Below, piece by piece: positions 51,294 to 60,232 of a stretch of DNA of 64,000 nt (its first letter is position 1; each line of letters begins with the position of its first letter). The DNA lies in assembly GCF_002939475.1 (NCBI RefSeq), contig NZ_PKFQ01000001.1, forward strand, positions 4,647,001-4,711,000, read 5' to 3'. The stretch is from Streptomyces cinnamoneus. GTDB taxonomy: Bacteria > Actinomycetota > Actinomycetes > Streptomycetales > Streptomycetaceae. Under the pieces are notes generated by a model. The model was not told the origin of the DNA. It searched no databases and worked only from the letters and a program-made list of their open reading frames with translations. Made by a program: the position numbers and the translations under genes.

Positions 51294-52637
51294 ATGTGGG
51301 CACTTCCGGCGGCGGCGCGCGCCTATATCGCGTGCGCCGTGCTCGCCGCCGCGGTGTGCGCCCTGCCCGCCGTACGGGCCGGGGCCGCGGTGCCCTGGGG
51401 CCCGGTGCTGCTGCTCGCCGGCGTCTGCGTCGTCTGCGAACGACTGCCGCGCTGCCCCCTGACCCTGCCCGTCCTGCTCGCCGGGGCCTTCCTGCTGCCG
51501 CCGGGCGCCGCCGGGCTGGTGGCCGTCCCCGGCGCCCTCGCCGGGCGGGTGGCACAGCGGCCGGCGTGGCTGCGCCGGCTGTGGCACGCGGCGCAGTCCT
51601 CCCTCGCCGCGAACGCCGCCTCGTACGTCTACGGACGGGGCGCCCCCCGCGTGGTCACCGCCCCCGACTTCCCCCACGCCCTGGTGCCCGCCCTGGTCGC
51701 GGCGCTCGTCCTCGCCCTCGTCGTCACCGCCCTCGACGGCGGGGTGCTCGTCACCGCCGAGGGCCGCTCCCCGCGCACCGCCTGGCGCGGCCCGCTGCCG
51801 GCGGCACTCGTCCCGCCGCTGGCCCACGGGCCGACCGGCCTGATGACGGCCGTCCTGTGGCACAGCCCCTACGGGCCCCCGGCCGCGCTGCTGGTGCTGC
51901 TGCCGATGGCCGTCTCCTCCTGGGTCCAGGGCCGCTGCCGCCGGGAGCGCGCCGCACACCAGGCCACGGTCCGGGCCCTGGTGCAGGCCGTCGACCTCAA
52001 GGACCGCTACACCCGCGGCCACAGCGAGCGCGTGGGCCGCGCCTCCGTGCTGATCGCCCGCGAGCTGGGCATCTCCGGCGACCGCCTCGAAGCCCTCCGC
52101 TTCGCCGGCACGCTGCACGACGTCGGCAAGCTGGGCGTCCCCACCCGGCTGCTGCGCAAGGACGGCCCGCTCACCCCCGAGGAGCGCCGCGTCATCGAGC
52201 TCCACCCCGAATACGGCCACGAGATGGTGCGCGGCATCGGCTTCCTCGACGAGGCGCGCGCCGCGATCCTCCACCACCACGAGCGCCTGGACGGCACGGG
52301 CTACCCCTACGGCCTGAAGGGATGTCAGATCCCCGAGTTCGCCCGGGTGGTGTCCGTGGCCGACGCCTTCGACGCCATGACCTCCACCCGCAGCTACAGC
52401 CGCGCCCGCCCGGTGCCGGTCGCCCTCGACGAGCTCCACCGCTGCTCCGGCACCCACTTCGACCCAGCCATGGTCGCAGCCCTCGCCCGCGCCCTGGACC
52501 GCCACGGCTGGCACCCGGCCTTCGCCCCGGACCCGCAGGAACCCGCAGTTCCGGTCAGCCGAAACGTCCCTCTTGATCACTGTTCGGCCCCCGGCGCGCC
52601 GGCCGGCACCGACGCCCGGCCGGGAGGCCGGGCATGA
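51294..52637 (+). CDS. membrane-anchored HD-GYP-domain protein
   Basis: 447 residues. The N-terminal ~210 are hydrophobic with several membrane helices; the C-terminal half is an HD-GYP domain: HSERVGRASVLIA, GTLHDVGKLG, HPEYGHEM, HHHERLDGTGYPYGL and DAFDAMTS. HD-GYP enzymes degrade cyclic di-GMP or related signals. The ATG at 51294 is chosen because GGGGAGGA precedes it by 6 nt; an upstream ATG at 51267 lacks one. The following HD protein overlaps by ATGA. Confidence 0.87.
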   Translation: MWALPAAARAYIACAVLAAAVCALPAVRAGAAVPWGPVLLLAGVCVVCERLPRCPLTLPVLLAGAFLLPPGAAGLVAVPGALAGRVAQRPAWLRRLWHAAQSSLAANAASYVYGRGAPRVVTAPDFPHALVPALVAALVLALVVTALDGGVLVTAEGRSPRTAWRGPLPAALVPPLAHGPTGLMTAVLWHSPYGPPAALLVLLPMAVSSWVQGRCRRERAAHQATVRALVQAVDLKDRYTRGHSERVGRASVLIARELGISGDRLEALRFAGTLHDVGKLGVPTRLLRKDGPLTPEERRVIELHPEYGHEMVRGIGFLDEARAAILHHHERLDGTGYPYGLKGCQIPEFARVVSVADAFDAMTSTRSYSRARPVPVALDELHRCSGTHFDPAMVAALARALDRHGWHPAFAPDPQEPAVPVSRNVPLDHCSAPGAPAGTDARPGGRA

Positions 52638-53950
52638 GGGCCCCCGGAGCACCGCCCCGCCCACCCCGCCAGGACCGCCGTCCCGGGGACGGGACCCCGA
52701 CGTGCCAGGGCGCCCCGCGCACCTGGTGGACCGGCCCCCGCGCCGTGCGCGGCGTGCACGGCGCGGCCGGCGCGGCCGCCCTCGGGGCGCTGGCCTGGAC
52801 CGCCTGGCGGGGCGTGGCCCAGCCCCATGTGGCGCTGGCCTACGGAGTGCTCATCGCCCTCGGCGAGGCCGCGCGGCGGCGGCCCGCGGCGGCCCGCGAC
52901 ACCGCCCCCCTGGGCTCCGCCGGGACGCTCGCCTACGCCCTGCTCGGCGAGATCGGCGGGGAGCCCGCCTCGCACGGCGCCCCCCAGGTCGTCGCCGTCG
53001 TGCTCGGCGCCACCCTCGCCGGCGCCGTCGGCCGCCCGCCCGCGCTCGACCGGCTCGCCCGGCGCGTGCTCAACGCCGGCTTCGCCGCCACCTGCTTCCA
53101 GCCCCTGCACGCCTGCGGCGTCCTCGGCCGGTGGCCCGCCCACAGCCCGTACTACGCCCTTTTCCTGCTGCTCCTCCTCGCGCTCACCGCCCTGTGCGAC
53201 GCCGTCGTCGCCGCCGTCCTCACCCGAGCCCGCGCCGGCGGCGCGTACGGCCCGGTGCTGCGCGAGGAGCTGCGGGCCCTGCCCGGCATCGGGTCGGCGA
53301 TCGGTGCGACCGGCGTGGTGATGGCCCTCGCGGTGGCCGCCGCGGGCCTGTGGGCGCTGCCGGTGTTCTGCCTGCCGCTGCTGGTCACCCAGCTGTCCCT
53401 CCACCGCTACGAGGCCGTCCGGGCCACCCGCCGCCAGACCATCGCCTCCCTGGCCAGGGCCACGGAGATCGCCGGCTACACCCCCGCCGGCCACGCCCGC
53501 CGGGTGGCGGCGCTCGGCAGGGCCGTGGGCCGCGAGCTGGGCCTGTCCCGGGCCGAGCTCACCGTCGTGGAGTACGCGGCCCTGATGCACGACGTCGGCC
53601 AGCTCTCCCTGACCGAACCGCTGCCCGCCGGGGCCACCGAGCCGCTGCCCGCCGAGCAGCGGCGCCGCATCGCCATGCTGGGCGGCGCCGTGGTGCGCCA
53701 GACCGGGGTCCCCCCGGAAGTCGCCCTGGTGGTCGAGCGGCAGGCGGATCCGTACCGGGACCAGCCGCTCACGGCGCGTGTCGTCCGGACGGTCAACGCC
53801 TACGACGACTACGCCGCCGACCCCGCGTGCGGCCCCCTGCGCGCCCTGGAGCGGCTCCGCCTGGCCACAGCGCACGACCACGAGCCCCGGGTGGTGGAGG
53901 CGCTCGCCACGGTGCTCGCCAGGGGCCGCCCCGCACCCTCCGGCTCGTGA
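52634..53950 (+). CDS. membrane-anchored HD-domain protein with degenerate GYP region
   Basis: 438 residues. Same plan as its neighbour: a disordered Pro/Arg-rich start (~1-35), membrane helices (~40-260), then an HD-type domain with HARRVAALGRAVG and ALMHDVGQL. The downstream half is degenerate: the HHHE and GYP motifs of the preceding protein are not seen, replaced by VERQADPYRDQ. It may be a regulatory or binding partner rather than an enzyme. Translationally coupled to the HD-GYP gene through ATGA. Confidence 0.82.
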   Translation: MRAPGAPPRPPRQDRRPGDGTPTCQGAPRTWWTGPRAVRGVHGAAGAAALGALAWTAWRGVAQPHVALAYGVLIALGEAARRRPAAARDTAPLGSAGTLAYALLGEIGGEPASHGAPQVVAVVLGATLAGAVGRPPALDRLARRVLNAGFAATCFQPLHACGVLGRWPAHSPYYALFLLLLLALTALCDAVVAAVLTRARAGGAYGPVLREELRALPGIGSAIGATGVVMALAVAAAGLWALPVFCLPLLVTQLSLHRYEAVRATRRQTIASLARATEIAGYTPAGHARRVAALGRAVGRELGLSRAELTVVEYAALMHDVGQLSLTEPLPAGATEPLPAEQRRRIAMLGGAVVRQTGVPPEVALVVERQADPYRDQPLTARVVRTVNAYDDYAADPACGPLRALERLRLATAHDHEPRVVEALATVLARGRPAPSGS

Positions 53951-54042
53951 GCCCCCTGCCGACCCCTGACCAGCCCGCTGAACCCACGGGTAATGAGCGG
54001 GCGTCCGAAGGGGCATGGTTGGATGCGAAGAAGACGAAGAGA

Positions 54043-54222
54043 ATGGCGAGAAAGCGGAAATCGGGGGGTGTCGTGCGCACCGTTGTCGGCAAGAAGGACC
54101 GGTGGGTACAGCCGCTCCCCGGAGCAGTCGTGGTGTGGCAGCGCGCCGTCAGGGAGGACGGCGGCCGTCACGCGGTCCAACCGGCGTGGTCGCACGCAGA
54201 AACCGGCAGGCGGGAATCGTGA
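54043..54222 (+). CDS. possible small basic protein coupled to the downstream TPR gene
   Basis: A 59-codon frame (ATG 54043) beginning MARKRKSGG whose TGA overlaps the next gene's GTG (GTGA). It is basic at the N-terminus and Trp/Arg-rich later. There is only a weak A-rich ribosome-binding sequence. The overlap is the main argument for a real gene; I recognise no family, and the frame continues open upstream across the HD gene, so chance is not excluded. Confidence 0.35.
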   Translation: MARKRKSGGVVRTVVGKKDRWVQPLPGAVVVWQRAVREDGGRHAVQPAWSHAETGRRES

Positions 54223-55205
54223 GGATCTTCGGCAAGGTACGGCACCGGCCTTCCGCCTCGTGGCGGCAGGCCACCGACCGTGCCTTCACGCTCATCGGCG
54301 ACGGCCGGTACGAGGACGCGGGCGCGCTGCTCACGCGCGCGGCCGACATGGAGCCATGGTTGTCCGAGTCGTGGTTCAACCTCGCGCTGCTGCACAAGTT
54401 CCGGCACGACTGGGAGCAGGCCCGCGCCGCCGGCCTGCGCGCGGTGGCACTGCTGGACCGCGAGGCGGGCGCCCCGGACTGGTGGAACGTGGGCATCGCC
54501 GCCACCGCCCTCCAGGACTGGCCGCTGGCCCGCCGCGCCTGGCAGGCGTACGGGCTCAAGGTCCCCGGCGAGGGCGGCCCGGCCGGCGAGCCGGCCGGCA
54601 TGGAGCTGGGCAGCGCGGCCGTGCGGCTCTCCCCGGAGGGCGAGGCCGAGGTCGTCTGGGGCCGCCGGCTCGACCCGGCGCGGATCGAGGTGCTCTCCAT
54701 CCCGCTGCCGTCCTCCGGCCGCCGCTGGGGCGAGGTCGTGCTGCACGACGGCGTCCCGCACGGCGAGCGGGTCACCGCCGCTGGCCCCTCCTACCCGGTC
54801 TTCGACGAGATCGAGCTGTGGGCCCCCTCGCCCGTCCCCACCTGGGTGGTGCTGCTGGAGGCGGCCACGGAGGCCGACCGGGACGCCCTGGAGCGGCTCG
54901 CGGCCGACGCGGGCTTCGCCGCCGAGGACTGGTCCTCGTCCGTGCGGCTGCTGTGCCGCACCTGCTCGGAGAGCAGGATGCCCAGCGACGAGGGCGACGG
55001 CGAGCACCTGGACCCGCACGACCACAGCGAGCCCGGCCACCCCGGCCCGCTCGGCCACCGCACCGCCGGCTCCGGCTCCCTGTGGGTGCCCGAGCGCGAG
55101 TGCGGCATCGCCGCGCCGGCGGGCCTGGTGCGCGGCCTGCTGGACGGCTGGGTCGCCGACAGCCCCGACACCCGGGAGTGGCGGGATCTCGAAGAGGTCT
55201 GCTGA
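54219..55205 (+). CDS. tetratricopeptide-repeat protein of unknown function
   Basis: 328 residues. The N-terminal ~110 contain three TPR-like helix pairs (ATDRAFTLIGDGRYEDAGAL, SWFNLALLHKFRHDWEQARA, NVGIAATALQDWPLARRAW). The middle is a beta-rich domain. Near 245 a CRTCS is followed by an Asp/His-rich segment (LDPHDHSEPGHPGPLGH) that looks able to bind metal. The end is WVPERECGIAAPAGLVRGLL. It is conserved in Streptomyces from what I recall, but has no known role. GTG at 54219 has a weak G-rich sequence upstream. Confidence 0.78.
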   Translation: MRIFGKVRHRPSASWRQATDRAFTLIGDGRYEDAGALLTRAADMEPWLSESWFNLALLHKFRHDWEQARAAGLRAVALLDREAGAPDWWNVGIAATALQDWPLARRAWQAYGLKVPGEGGPAGEPAGMELGSAAVRLSPEGEAEVVWGRRLDPARIEVLSIPLPSSGRRWGEVVLHDGVPHGERVTAAGPSYPVFDEIELWAPSPVPTWVVLLEAATEADRDALERLAADAGFAAEDWSSSVRLLCRTCSESRMPSDEGDGEHLDPHDHSEPGHPGPLGHRTAGSGSLWVPERECGIAAPAGLVRGLLDGWVADSPDTREWRDLEEVC

Positions 55206-55296
55206 TCGGCCGCCACGGTCCCCGTACCCTGTACGGGGCCCCGTGGTTTCAGGGCAAGATAGTGCTTTCGGGTTGTGAGAGAGGCATACGGCGGAC

Positions 55297-55944
55297 ATGG
55301 CGCAGCAAGACACTCAGCAGCCGGTGAACGACGAGTCGGGCGAGGCCCGCGAGTTCATCGTGGACACCGAGGACTGCGAGGAGCGCGAGCGCGCCCACCG
55401 CGAGCGGGGCACCTCCCGCCCGATCACCGTGGTCGGCAACCCCGTCCTGCACAAGGAGTGCAAGAACGTCACGGAGTTCGACGACGAGCTGGCGAAGCTC
55501 ATCGACGACATGTTCGCCAGCCAGCGCACGGCCGAGGGCGTCGGCCTCGCCGCCAACCAGATCGGCGTCGACCTGAAGGTCTTCGTGTACGACTGCATGG
55601 ACGACGAGGGCGTCCGGCACGTCGGCCACGTCTGCAACCCGGTCCTCGACGAGCTGCCGGCCGAGCGCCGCCTCCTCGACGACTCCAACGAGGGCTGCCT
55701 CTCGGTCCCGACCGCCTACGCCGCTCTGGCCCGCCCCGACTACGCGGTCGTCCGCGGCCAGGACATGCACGGCAACCCGATCGCGGTCGAGGGCACGGGC
55801 TACTTCGCGCGCTGCCTCCAGCACGAGACCGACCACCTGTACGGCTACCTGTACATCGACCGCCTGTCGAAGCGGGACCGCAAGGACGCGCTGAAGCAGA
55901 TGGCCGAGGGCACCCCGCGCTACCCGGTCGTGGCGAACGACTGA
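55297..55944 (+). CDS. def: peptide deformylase
   Basis: 215 residues. The three deformylase motifs are intact: GVGLAANQ (~87), EGCLSVP with the metal Cys (~131) and QHETDHL with the two metal His and catalytic Glu (~174). It removes the formyl group from new proteins, the target of actinonin. A charged ~35-residue N-terminal extension (Glu/Arg-rich) is longer than in E. coli. It stands alone downstream of the TPR gene and ends at a GC hairpin shared with the convergent YciI gene. Confidence 0.95.
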   Translation: MAQQDTQQPVNDESGEAREFIVDTEDCEERERAHRERGTSRPITVVGNPVLHKECKNVTEFDDELAKLIDDMFASQRTAEGVGLAANQIGVDLKVFVYDCMDDEGVRHVGHVCNPVLDELPAERRLLDDSNEGCLSVPTAYAALARPDYAVVRGQDMHGNPIAVEGTGYFARCLQHETDHLYGYLYIDRLSKRDRKDALKQMAEGTPRYPVVAND

Positions 55945-55968
55945 CGCGCGCCGCGCACCGCACGACCA

Positions 55969-56008
55969 CGGCGGCGGCAGGGCTGGGGTCTCAGCTCTGC
56001 CGCCGCCG
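55969..56008. terminator. hairpin between def and the YciI-family gene
   Basis: CGGCGGCGGCAG pairs with CTGCCGCCGCCG, a 12-bp stem with a 16-nt loop. The right arm overlaps the last codons and stop region of the YciI gene, so it could end transcription in either direction. Confidence 0.6.
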
Positions 56009-56416
56009 CAGTTCTTCGCGCAGCGACTCCTCGCGGGCCGCGTCCTCGGGGGAGAGGACGTCGGCCGGGAAGTCGGAGGGCTCGAAGACCTGCCGGACCT
56101 CGACCTCGCCCTCCTCGAAGGGGATGCGCCGGGCCCACTCCAGGGCCTCGTCCATGGAGCCGACCTGGATGATCCAGTAGCCGGCGACCAGGTCGCGGGT
56201 GTTCCCGAAGGGCCCTTCCGTGACGACCGGGGTGCCCCCGGAATAGCTCACGCGCGCCCCCTTGGAGGTGGGGTGCAGCCCGTCACCGGCGAGCATCGCG
56301 CCCGCCCCGGCCAGCTCCTCGTTGTACCGGCTCATGTCGGCGATCATCTGCTTGGTCGGCATCATGCCGGCCTCGGATTCCTCACTCGCCTTGACGATCA
56401 TCATAAAACGCGGCAT
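55991..56416 (-). CDS. YciI-like (DGPF-domain) protein
   Basis: 141 residues. The family start MPRFMMIVKASEESEAG and the DGPF-type core TEGPFGNTRDLVAGYWIIQV are clear; the tail is Arg/Glu-rich. YciI-fold proteins form ferredoxin-like dimers with a conserved His/Asp active site, mostly of unknown reaction, some linked to ECF sigma factors of the SigJ/ECF41 type. The ATG at 56416 is supported by conservation. The start codon and ribosome-binding site lie inside a 27-bp inverted repeat that follows nrdB. Confidence 0.88.
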   Translation of the reverse strand: MPRFMMIVKASEESEAGMMPTKQMIADMSRYNEELAGAGAMLAGDGLHPTSKGARVSYSGGTPVVTEGPFGNTRDLVAGYWIIQVGSMDEALEWARRIPFEEGEVEVRQVFEPSDFPADVLSPEDAAREESLREELRRRQS

Positions 56417-56476
56417 CGCGTGTCTCCGTTCGTCCGGGTTCACTGGGTTCCCGGACGGGAGACACGCGATGCCGCG
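56409..56476 (-). terminator. large terminator-like hairpin after nrdB overlapping the YciI start
   Basis: Two 27-bp arms (56409-56438 with a GTT bulge, and 56450-56476) pair perfectly apart from the bulge, with an 11-nt loop. On the minus strand, the direction of nrdB transcription, it is followed by TTTTATG. It therefore looks like an intrinsic terminator for the nrdAB operon. Its 3' arm contains the GGAG, the ATG and the first codons of the YciI gene. Confidence 0.78.
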
Positions 56477-56519
56477 TGGGCGGGGATTTAACCCGCGAGG
56501 GTCACATTCTTCGGGGGGA

Positions 56520-57536
56520 TCAGAAGTCGTCGTCGAAGGCGACCGTGCCCTCGACCGCCACCTGGTACGCGGAGGCGCGGCGCTCGAAGAAGTTGGTCAG
56601 CTCCTGGACGTTCTGCAGCTCCATGAAGGAGAACGGGTTCTCCGAGCCGAAGACCGGCTTGAAGCCCAGGCGCTGCAGACGCTGGTCGGCCACGCACTGG
56701 AGGTACTCGCGCATGGACTCGGTGTTCATGCCCGGCAGGCCCTCGCCGCACAGGTCGCGGCCGAACTGCAGCTCCGCCTCGACGGCCTCCTTCAGCATGT
56801 CCGTGACCTGCTGCTCGAGCTCGGCGTCGAAGAGCTCGGGCTCCTCCTGGCGGACGGTGTCCACGACCTCGAACGCGAAGTTCATGTGCATGGTCTCGTC
56901 GCGGAACACCCAGTTGGTGCCGGTCGCCAGGCCGTGCAGCAGACCGCGGCTGCGGAACCAGTACACGTAGGCGAAGGCGCCGTAGAAGAACAGGCCCTCG
57001 ATGCAGGCGGCGAAGCAGATCAGGTTGAGCAGGAAGCGACGGCGGTCGGCCTTCGTCTCCAGCCGGTCGATCTTCTCGACCTCGTTGATCCACTTGAAGC
57101 AGAACTGCGCCTTGTCGCGGATGGAGGGGATGTTCTCCACCGCGTCGAAGGCCGCCGCGCGCTCCTCCGGGTCGGGCAGGTAGGTGTCGAGCAGCGTCAG
57201 ATAGAACTGGACGTGCACGGCCTCCTCGAACAGCTGCCGCGACAGGTAGAGGCGCGCCTCGGGGGAGTTGATGTGCTTGTACAGCGTCAGCACGAGGTTG
57301 TTGGCCACGATCGAGTCGCCGGTCGCGAAGAACGCGACGAGGCGGCCGATCATGTGCTGCTCACCCGGGGAGAGCTTGGCGAGGTCGGCGACGTCCGAGT
57401 GGAGGTCGACCTCCTCGACGGTCCAGGTGTTCTTGATCGCGTCGCGGTAGCGGTCGTAGAAGTCCGGGTACCGCATGGGACGCAGGGTCAGTTCGAAGCC
57501 CGGGTCCAGCAGGTTCTTCTGTTCGGTGGAGCTCAT
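56520..57536 (-). CDS. nrdB: class Ia ribonucleotide reductase, small (radical) subunit NrdB
   Basis: 338 residues. The di-iron ligands are visible: GDSIVANN (Asp), FEEAVH (Glu, His), and RDETMHMNFAF (Glu, His). The radical Tyr is four residues after the His in FEEAVHVQFY, as Tyr122 in E. coli, so this should be an iron-tyrosyl-radical enzyme. The C-terminal tail ends TVAFDDDF, for docking to NrdA. The ATG shares one base with the nrdA stop (TAATG). Confidence 0.95.
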   Translation of the reverse strand: MSSTEQKNLLDPGFELTLRPMRYPDFYDRYRDAIKNTWTVEEVDLHSDVADLAKLSPGEQHMIGRLVAFFATGDSIVANNLVLTLYKHINSPEARLYLSRQLFEEAVHVQFYLTLLDTYLPDPEERAAAFDAVENIPSIRDKAQFCFKWINEVEKIDRLETKADRRRFLLNLICFAACIEGLFFYGAFAYVYWFRSRGLLHGLATGTNWVFRDETMHMNFAFEVVDTVRQEEPELFDAELEQQVTDMLKEAVEAELQFGRDLCGEGLPGMNTESMREYLQCVADQRLQRLGFKPVFGSENPFSFMELQNVQELTNFFERRASAYQVAVEGTVAFDDDF

Positions 57537-59938
57537 TACTGGCAGGCCTCGCAGGACTCGGGGTTCTCAAGGGAGCAGGCGATGGCGTCCGCGTCGGGCG
57601 CGGCCTGCTGCACGGGGATGGTGGCGGGGGCGGCGGCACCGCCGGACGCCGCGCGGGCGATCCGGGTGGCCGGACGCGAGCGCAGGTAGTACGTCGTCTT
57701 GATGCCCTGCTTCCAGGCGTACGCGTACATCGAGCTGAGCTTGCCGATGGTGGGCGAGGCCATGAAGAGGTTCAGCGACTGGCTCTGGTCCAGGTACGGG
57801 GTGCGGGCCGCGGCCATGTCGATCAGGAAGCGCTGCGGGATCTCCCAGGCGGTGCGGTACAGGTCGCGCACCTCCTGCGGGATCCACTTCATGTCCTGGA
57901 TCGAGCCGTTGGCGTCGGTCATGGCGTCACGGGTCGTGCGGTCCCACACGCCGAGCTTCTTCAGGTCCTCCACCAGGTAGGTGTTGACCTGGAGGAACTC
58001 ACCCGAGAGCGTCTCGCGCTTGAAGAGGTTGGAGACCTGCGGCTCGATGCACTCGTAGACGCCCGCGATGGAGGCGATGGTCGCCGTCGGGGCGATCGCC
58101 AGCAGCAGCGAGTTGCGCATGCCGACCTCGCCGATGCGCGCGCGCAGCGCCTCCCAGCGGTCCGCCCAGCCGGGGACGGCGTTCGGGTAGTGGTCGGGGT
58201 GCAGCACGCCGCGCGCGGTGCGGGTGGCGGACCAGGCCGGGTGCGGGCCGTGCCGCTCGGCGAGGTCGGCGGACGCCTCGTACGCCGCGAGCATGATCCG
58301 CTCGGAGATCCGGGTCGACAGCTCCTTCGCCTCGGCGGAGTCGAAGGGCAGGCGCAGGCGGAAGAAGACGTCCTGCAGACCCATCAGGCCCAGGCCCACC
58401 GGGCGCCAGCGGCTGTTGGAGTTGCCGGCCTGCTCGGTCGGGTAGAAGTTGATGTCCACGACGCGGTCGAGGAACGTGACGGCCGTGCGGACCGTGCGGT
58501 CGAGCTTCTCCCAGTCCATCTCGCCGTCGGTGCCCAAGTGGGCGGCGAGGTTGACCGAGCCGAGGTTGCAGACGGCGGTCTCGCCGTCGTCGGTGACCTC
58601 GAGGATCTCGGTGCAGAGGTTCGAGGAGTGGACGACCTTGCCCTTCTCGGCCGTCTGGTTGGCGGTGCGGTTGGCGGCGTCCTTGAACGTCATCCAGCCG
58701 TTGCCGGTCTGCGCGAGGGTGCGCATCATGCGGGCGTAGAGCACCCGGGCCGGGATCTGCTTGACGGCCTTGCCCGCGGCCTCGTAGGCGCGGTACGCGG
58801 CGTCGAACTCGTCGCCGTAGAGGTCGACCAGGTCCGGGGTGTCCGCGGGGGAGAACAGCGACCAGTCCGCGTCCGCCTCGACGCGGCGCATGAACTCGTC
58901 CGGGATCCAGTGCGCGATGTTGAGGTTGTGGGTGCGGCGGGCCTCCTCACCGGTGTTGTCGCGGAGCTCCAGGAACTCCTCGATGTCCGCGTGCCAGGTC
59001 TCCAGGTAGACGCAGGCCGCGCCCTTGCGGCGGCCGCCCTGGTTGACGGCCGCGACGGAGGCGTCGAGCGTCCGCAGGAACGGCACGATGCCGTTGGAGT
59101 GGCCGTTGGTGCCGCGGATGAGCGAGCCGCGGGAGCGGATGCGGGAGTAGGACAGGCCGATGCCGCCCGCGTGCTTCGACAGCCGCGCCACCTGGTGGTA
59201 GCGGTCGTAGATCGAGTCCAGCTCGTCCAGCGGCGAGTCCAGCAGGTAGCAGGACGACATCTGCGGGTGGCGGGTGCCGGAGTTGAAGAGCGTGGGGGAG
59301 GAGGGCAGGTACGACAGCGTGCTGGTCAGCCGGTACAGCTCCGCGACGTCGTCCAGGGCCTGCTCCGAGTGGTTCTCGGCCAGACCGCAGGCCACGCGCA
59401 GCAGGAAGTGCTGCGGGGTCTCGATCACGTCGCGGTGGATGGGGTGGCGCAGCAGGTAGCGGCTGTGCAGGGTGCGCAGGCCGAAGTAGCCGAAGCGGTC
59501 GTCGGCGCCGTCGGCGAGGGCGGCGTCCACGAGGGCGTCCAGCCGGGCGGCGTGCGTCCGCACGAAGGCGGCCGTCTCGTCGGCGATCAGGCCCTCGCGG
59601 TGCCCGACCTCGACGGAGGCGGAGAAGGAGGTCGCGCCCTGGCCGGCCGCCTCGTCGGCGATGGCCCGGGTGAGCAGCCGCGCGGCGAGCCGGGAGTACT
59701 CGGGCTCCTCGGCGATCAGCCCGGCCGCGGCCTCGGTCGCGAGGGACCGCAGCTCGGCCTCGTCCGAACCGGGGTGCCGGCCGCGCAGCGCGGCGGCGGC
59801 GACCTTGCCCGGGTCGGTGGCCGGAAGGTCGGCGGTGAGATCGGTCAGGGTCCGCAGCAGCGCGGTCCCGGGGCCGCCGGTCGCTTCCGCGTTCGCTGAG
59901 ACGGGACCTGACTCTAGATCCGCGGGCGCGATGGTCAC
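57536..59938 (-). CDS. nrdA: class Ia ribonucleotide reductase, large subunit NrdA
   Basis: 800 residues. It converts ribonucleoside diphosphates to deoxyribonucleotides. Active-site cysteines are in MSSCYLLDSP, NLCTEI and TAVCNLGSVN, with the C-terminal redox pair CEACQ at the very end. The N-terminal ~80 residues are shorter and less conserved than a full ATP cone. The GTG at 59938 has GAGGGAG ahead. Expression should be governed by NrdR and the B12 riboswitch upstream, because Streptomyces also has a B12-dependent class II enzyme as an alternative. Confidence 0.95.
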   Translation of the reverse strand: MTIAPADLESGPVSANAEATGGPGTALLRTLTDLTADLPATDPGKVAAAALRGRHPGSDEAELRSLATEAAAGLIAEEPEYSRLAARLLTRAIADEAAGQGATSFSASVEVGHREGLIADETAAFVRTHAARLDALVDAALADGADDRFGYFGLRTLHSRYLLRHPIHRDVIETPQHFLLRVACGLAENHSEQALDDVAELYRLTSTLSYLPSSPTLFNSGTRHPQMSSCYLLDSPLDELDSIYDRYHQVARLSKHAGGIGLSYSRIRSRGSLIRGTNGHSNGIVPFLRTLDASVAAVNQGGRRKGAACVYLETWHADIEEFLELRDNTGEEARRTHNLNIAHWIPDEFMRRVEADADWSLFSPADTPDLVDLYGDEFDAAYRAYEAAGKAVKQIPARVLYARMMRTLAQTGNGWMTFKDAANRTANQTAEKGKVVHSSNLCTEILEVTDDGETAVCNLGSVNLAAHLGTDGEMDWEKLDRTVRTAVTFLDRVVDINFYPTEQAGNSNSRWRPVGLGLMGLQDVFFRLRLPFDSAEAKELSTRISERIMLAAYEASADLAERHGPHPAWSATRTARGVLHPDHYPNAVPGWADRWEALRARIGEVGMRNSLLLAIAPTATIASIAGVYECIEPQVSNLFKRETLSGEFLQVNTYLVEDLKKLGVWDRTTRDAMTDANGSIQDMKWIPQEVRDLYRTAWEIPQRFLIDMAAARTPYLDQSQSLNLFMASPTIGKLSSMYAYAWKQGIKTTYYLRSRPATRIARAASGGAAAPATIPVQQAAPDADAIACSLENPESCEACQ

Positions 59939-60124
59939 GGTGGGGCTCTCCCTCGCTCGGCTGGGTGGGCCGCGTCTGGGAGCGCACGACGGTCGCCTAC
60001 GGGCACGCATCGCTGGCGTGTGCCAGGGCGTGGCTCGTAGGCGTCCGCCGGCCCACCCCTCGAGGCCCGGACGAATTCAACGCCCATAGCCGAGCCAAGG
60101 GCAGGCTCGGTGGTGGGCGCGCTG

Positions 60125-60225
60125 GCGGCAGGTCCTCGGACTTCAGGTGCGCCTGGTATATGCGCACACATACACCGTTGCGGGACAGTTCCGGATTTCC
60201 ACCGGATTCCCCTGCGACGACAGCG
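60125..60225 (-). ncRNA. cobalamin (adenosylcobalamin) riboswitch upstream of nrdAB
   Basis: On the minus strand the consensus core is unmistakable: AGGGGAATCCGGTGGAAATC, CGGAACTGTCCCGCAACGGT, and, about 35 nt later, AGTCCGAGGACCTGCC. The S. coelicolor nrdABS operon is known to be shut off by coenzyme B12 through such a riboswitch. Between it and nrdA lie ~185 nt of structured leader, including CGCCTACG/CGTAGGCG arms (59995-60052) and CCGAGCC/GGCTCGG (near 60094), which may be the expression platform. Confidence 0.92.
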
Positions 60226-60232
60226 AGCACGA

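Noticed and set aside
52573..54222. 549-codon plus-strand frame overlapping the second HD gene
   Set aside because: Most of it is an out-of-frame reading of the HD gene (Arg/Pro/Gly-rich); only the last 59 codons are retained as a doubtful small gene.
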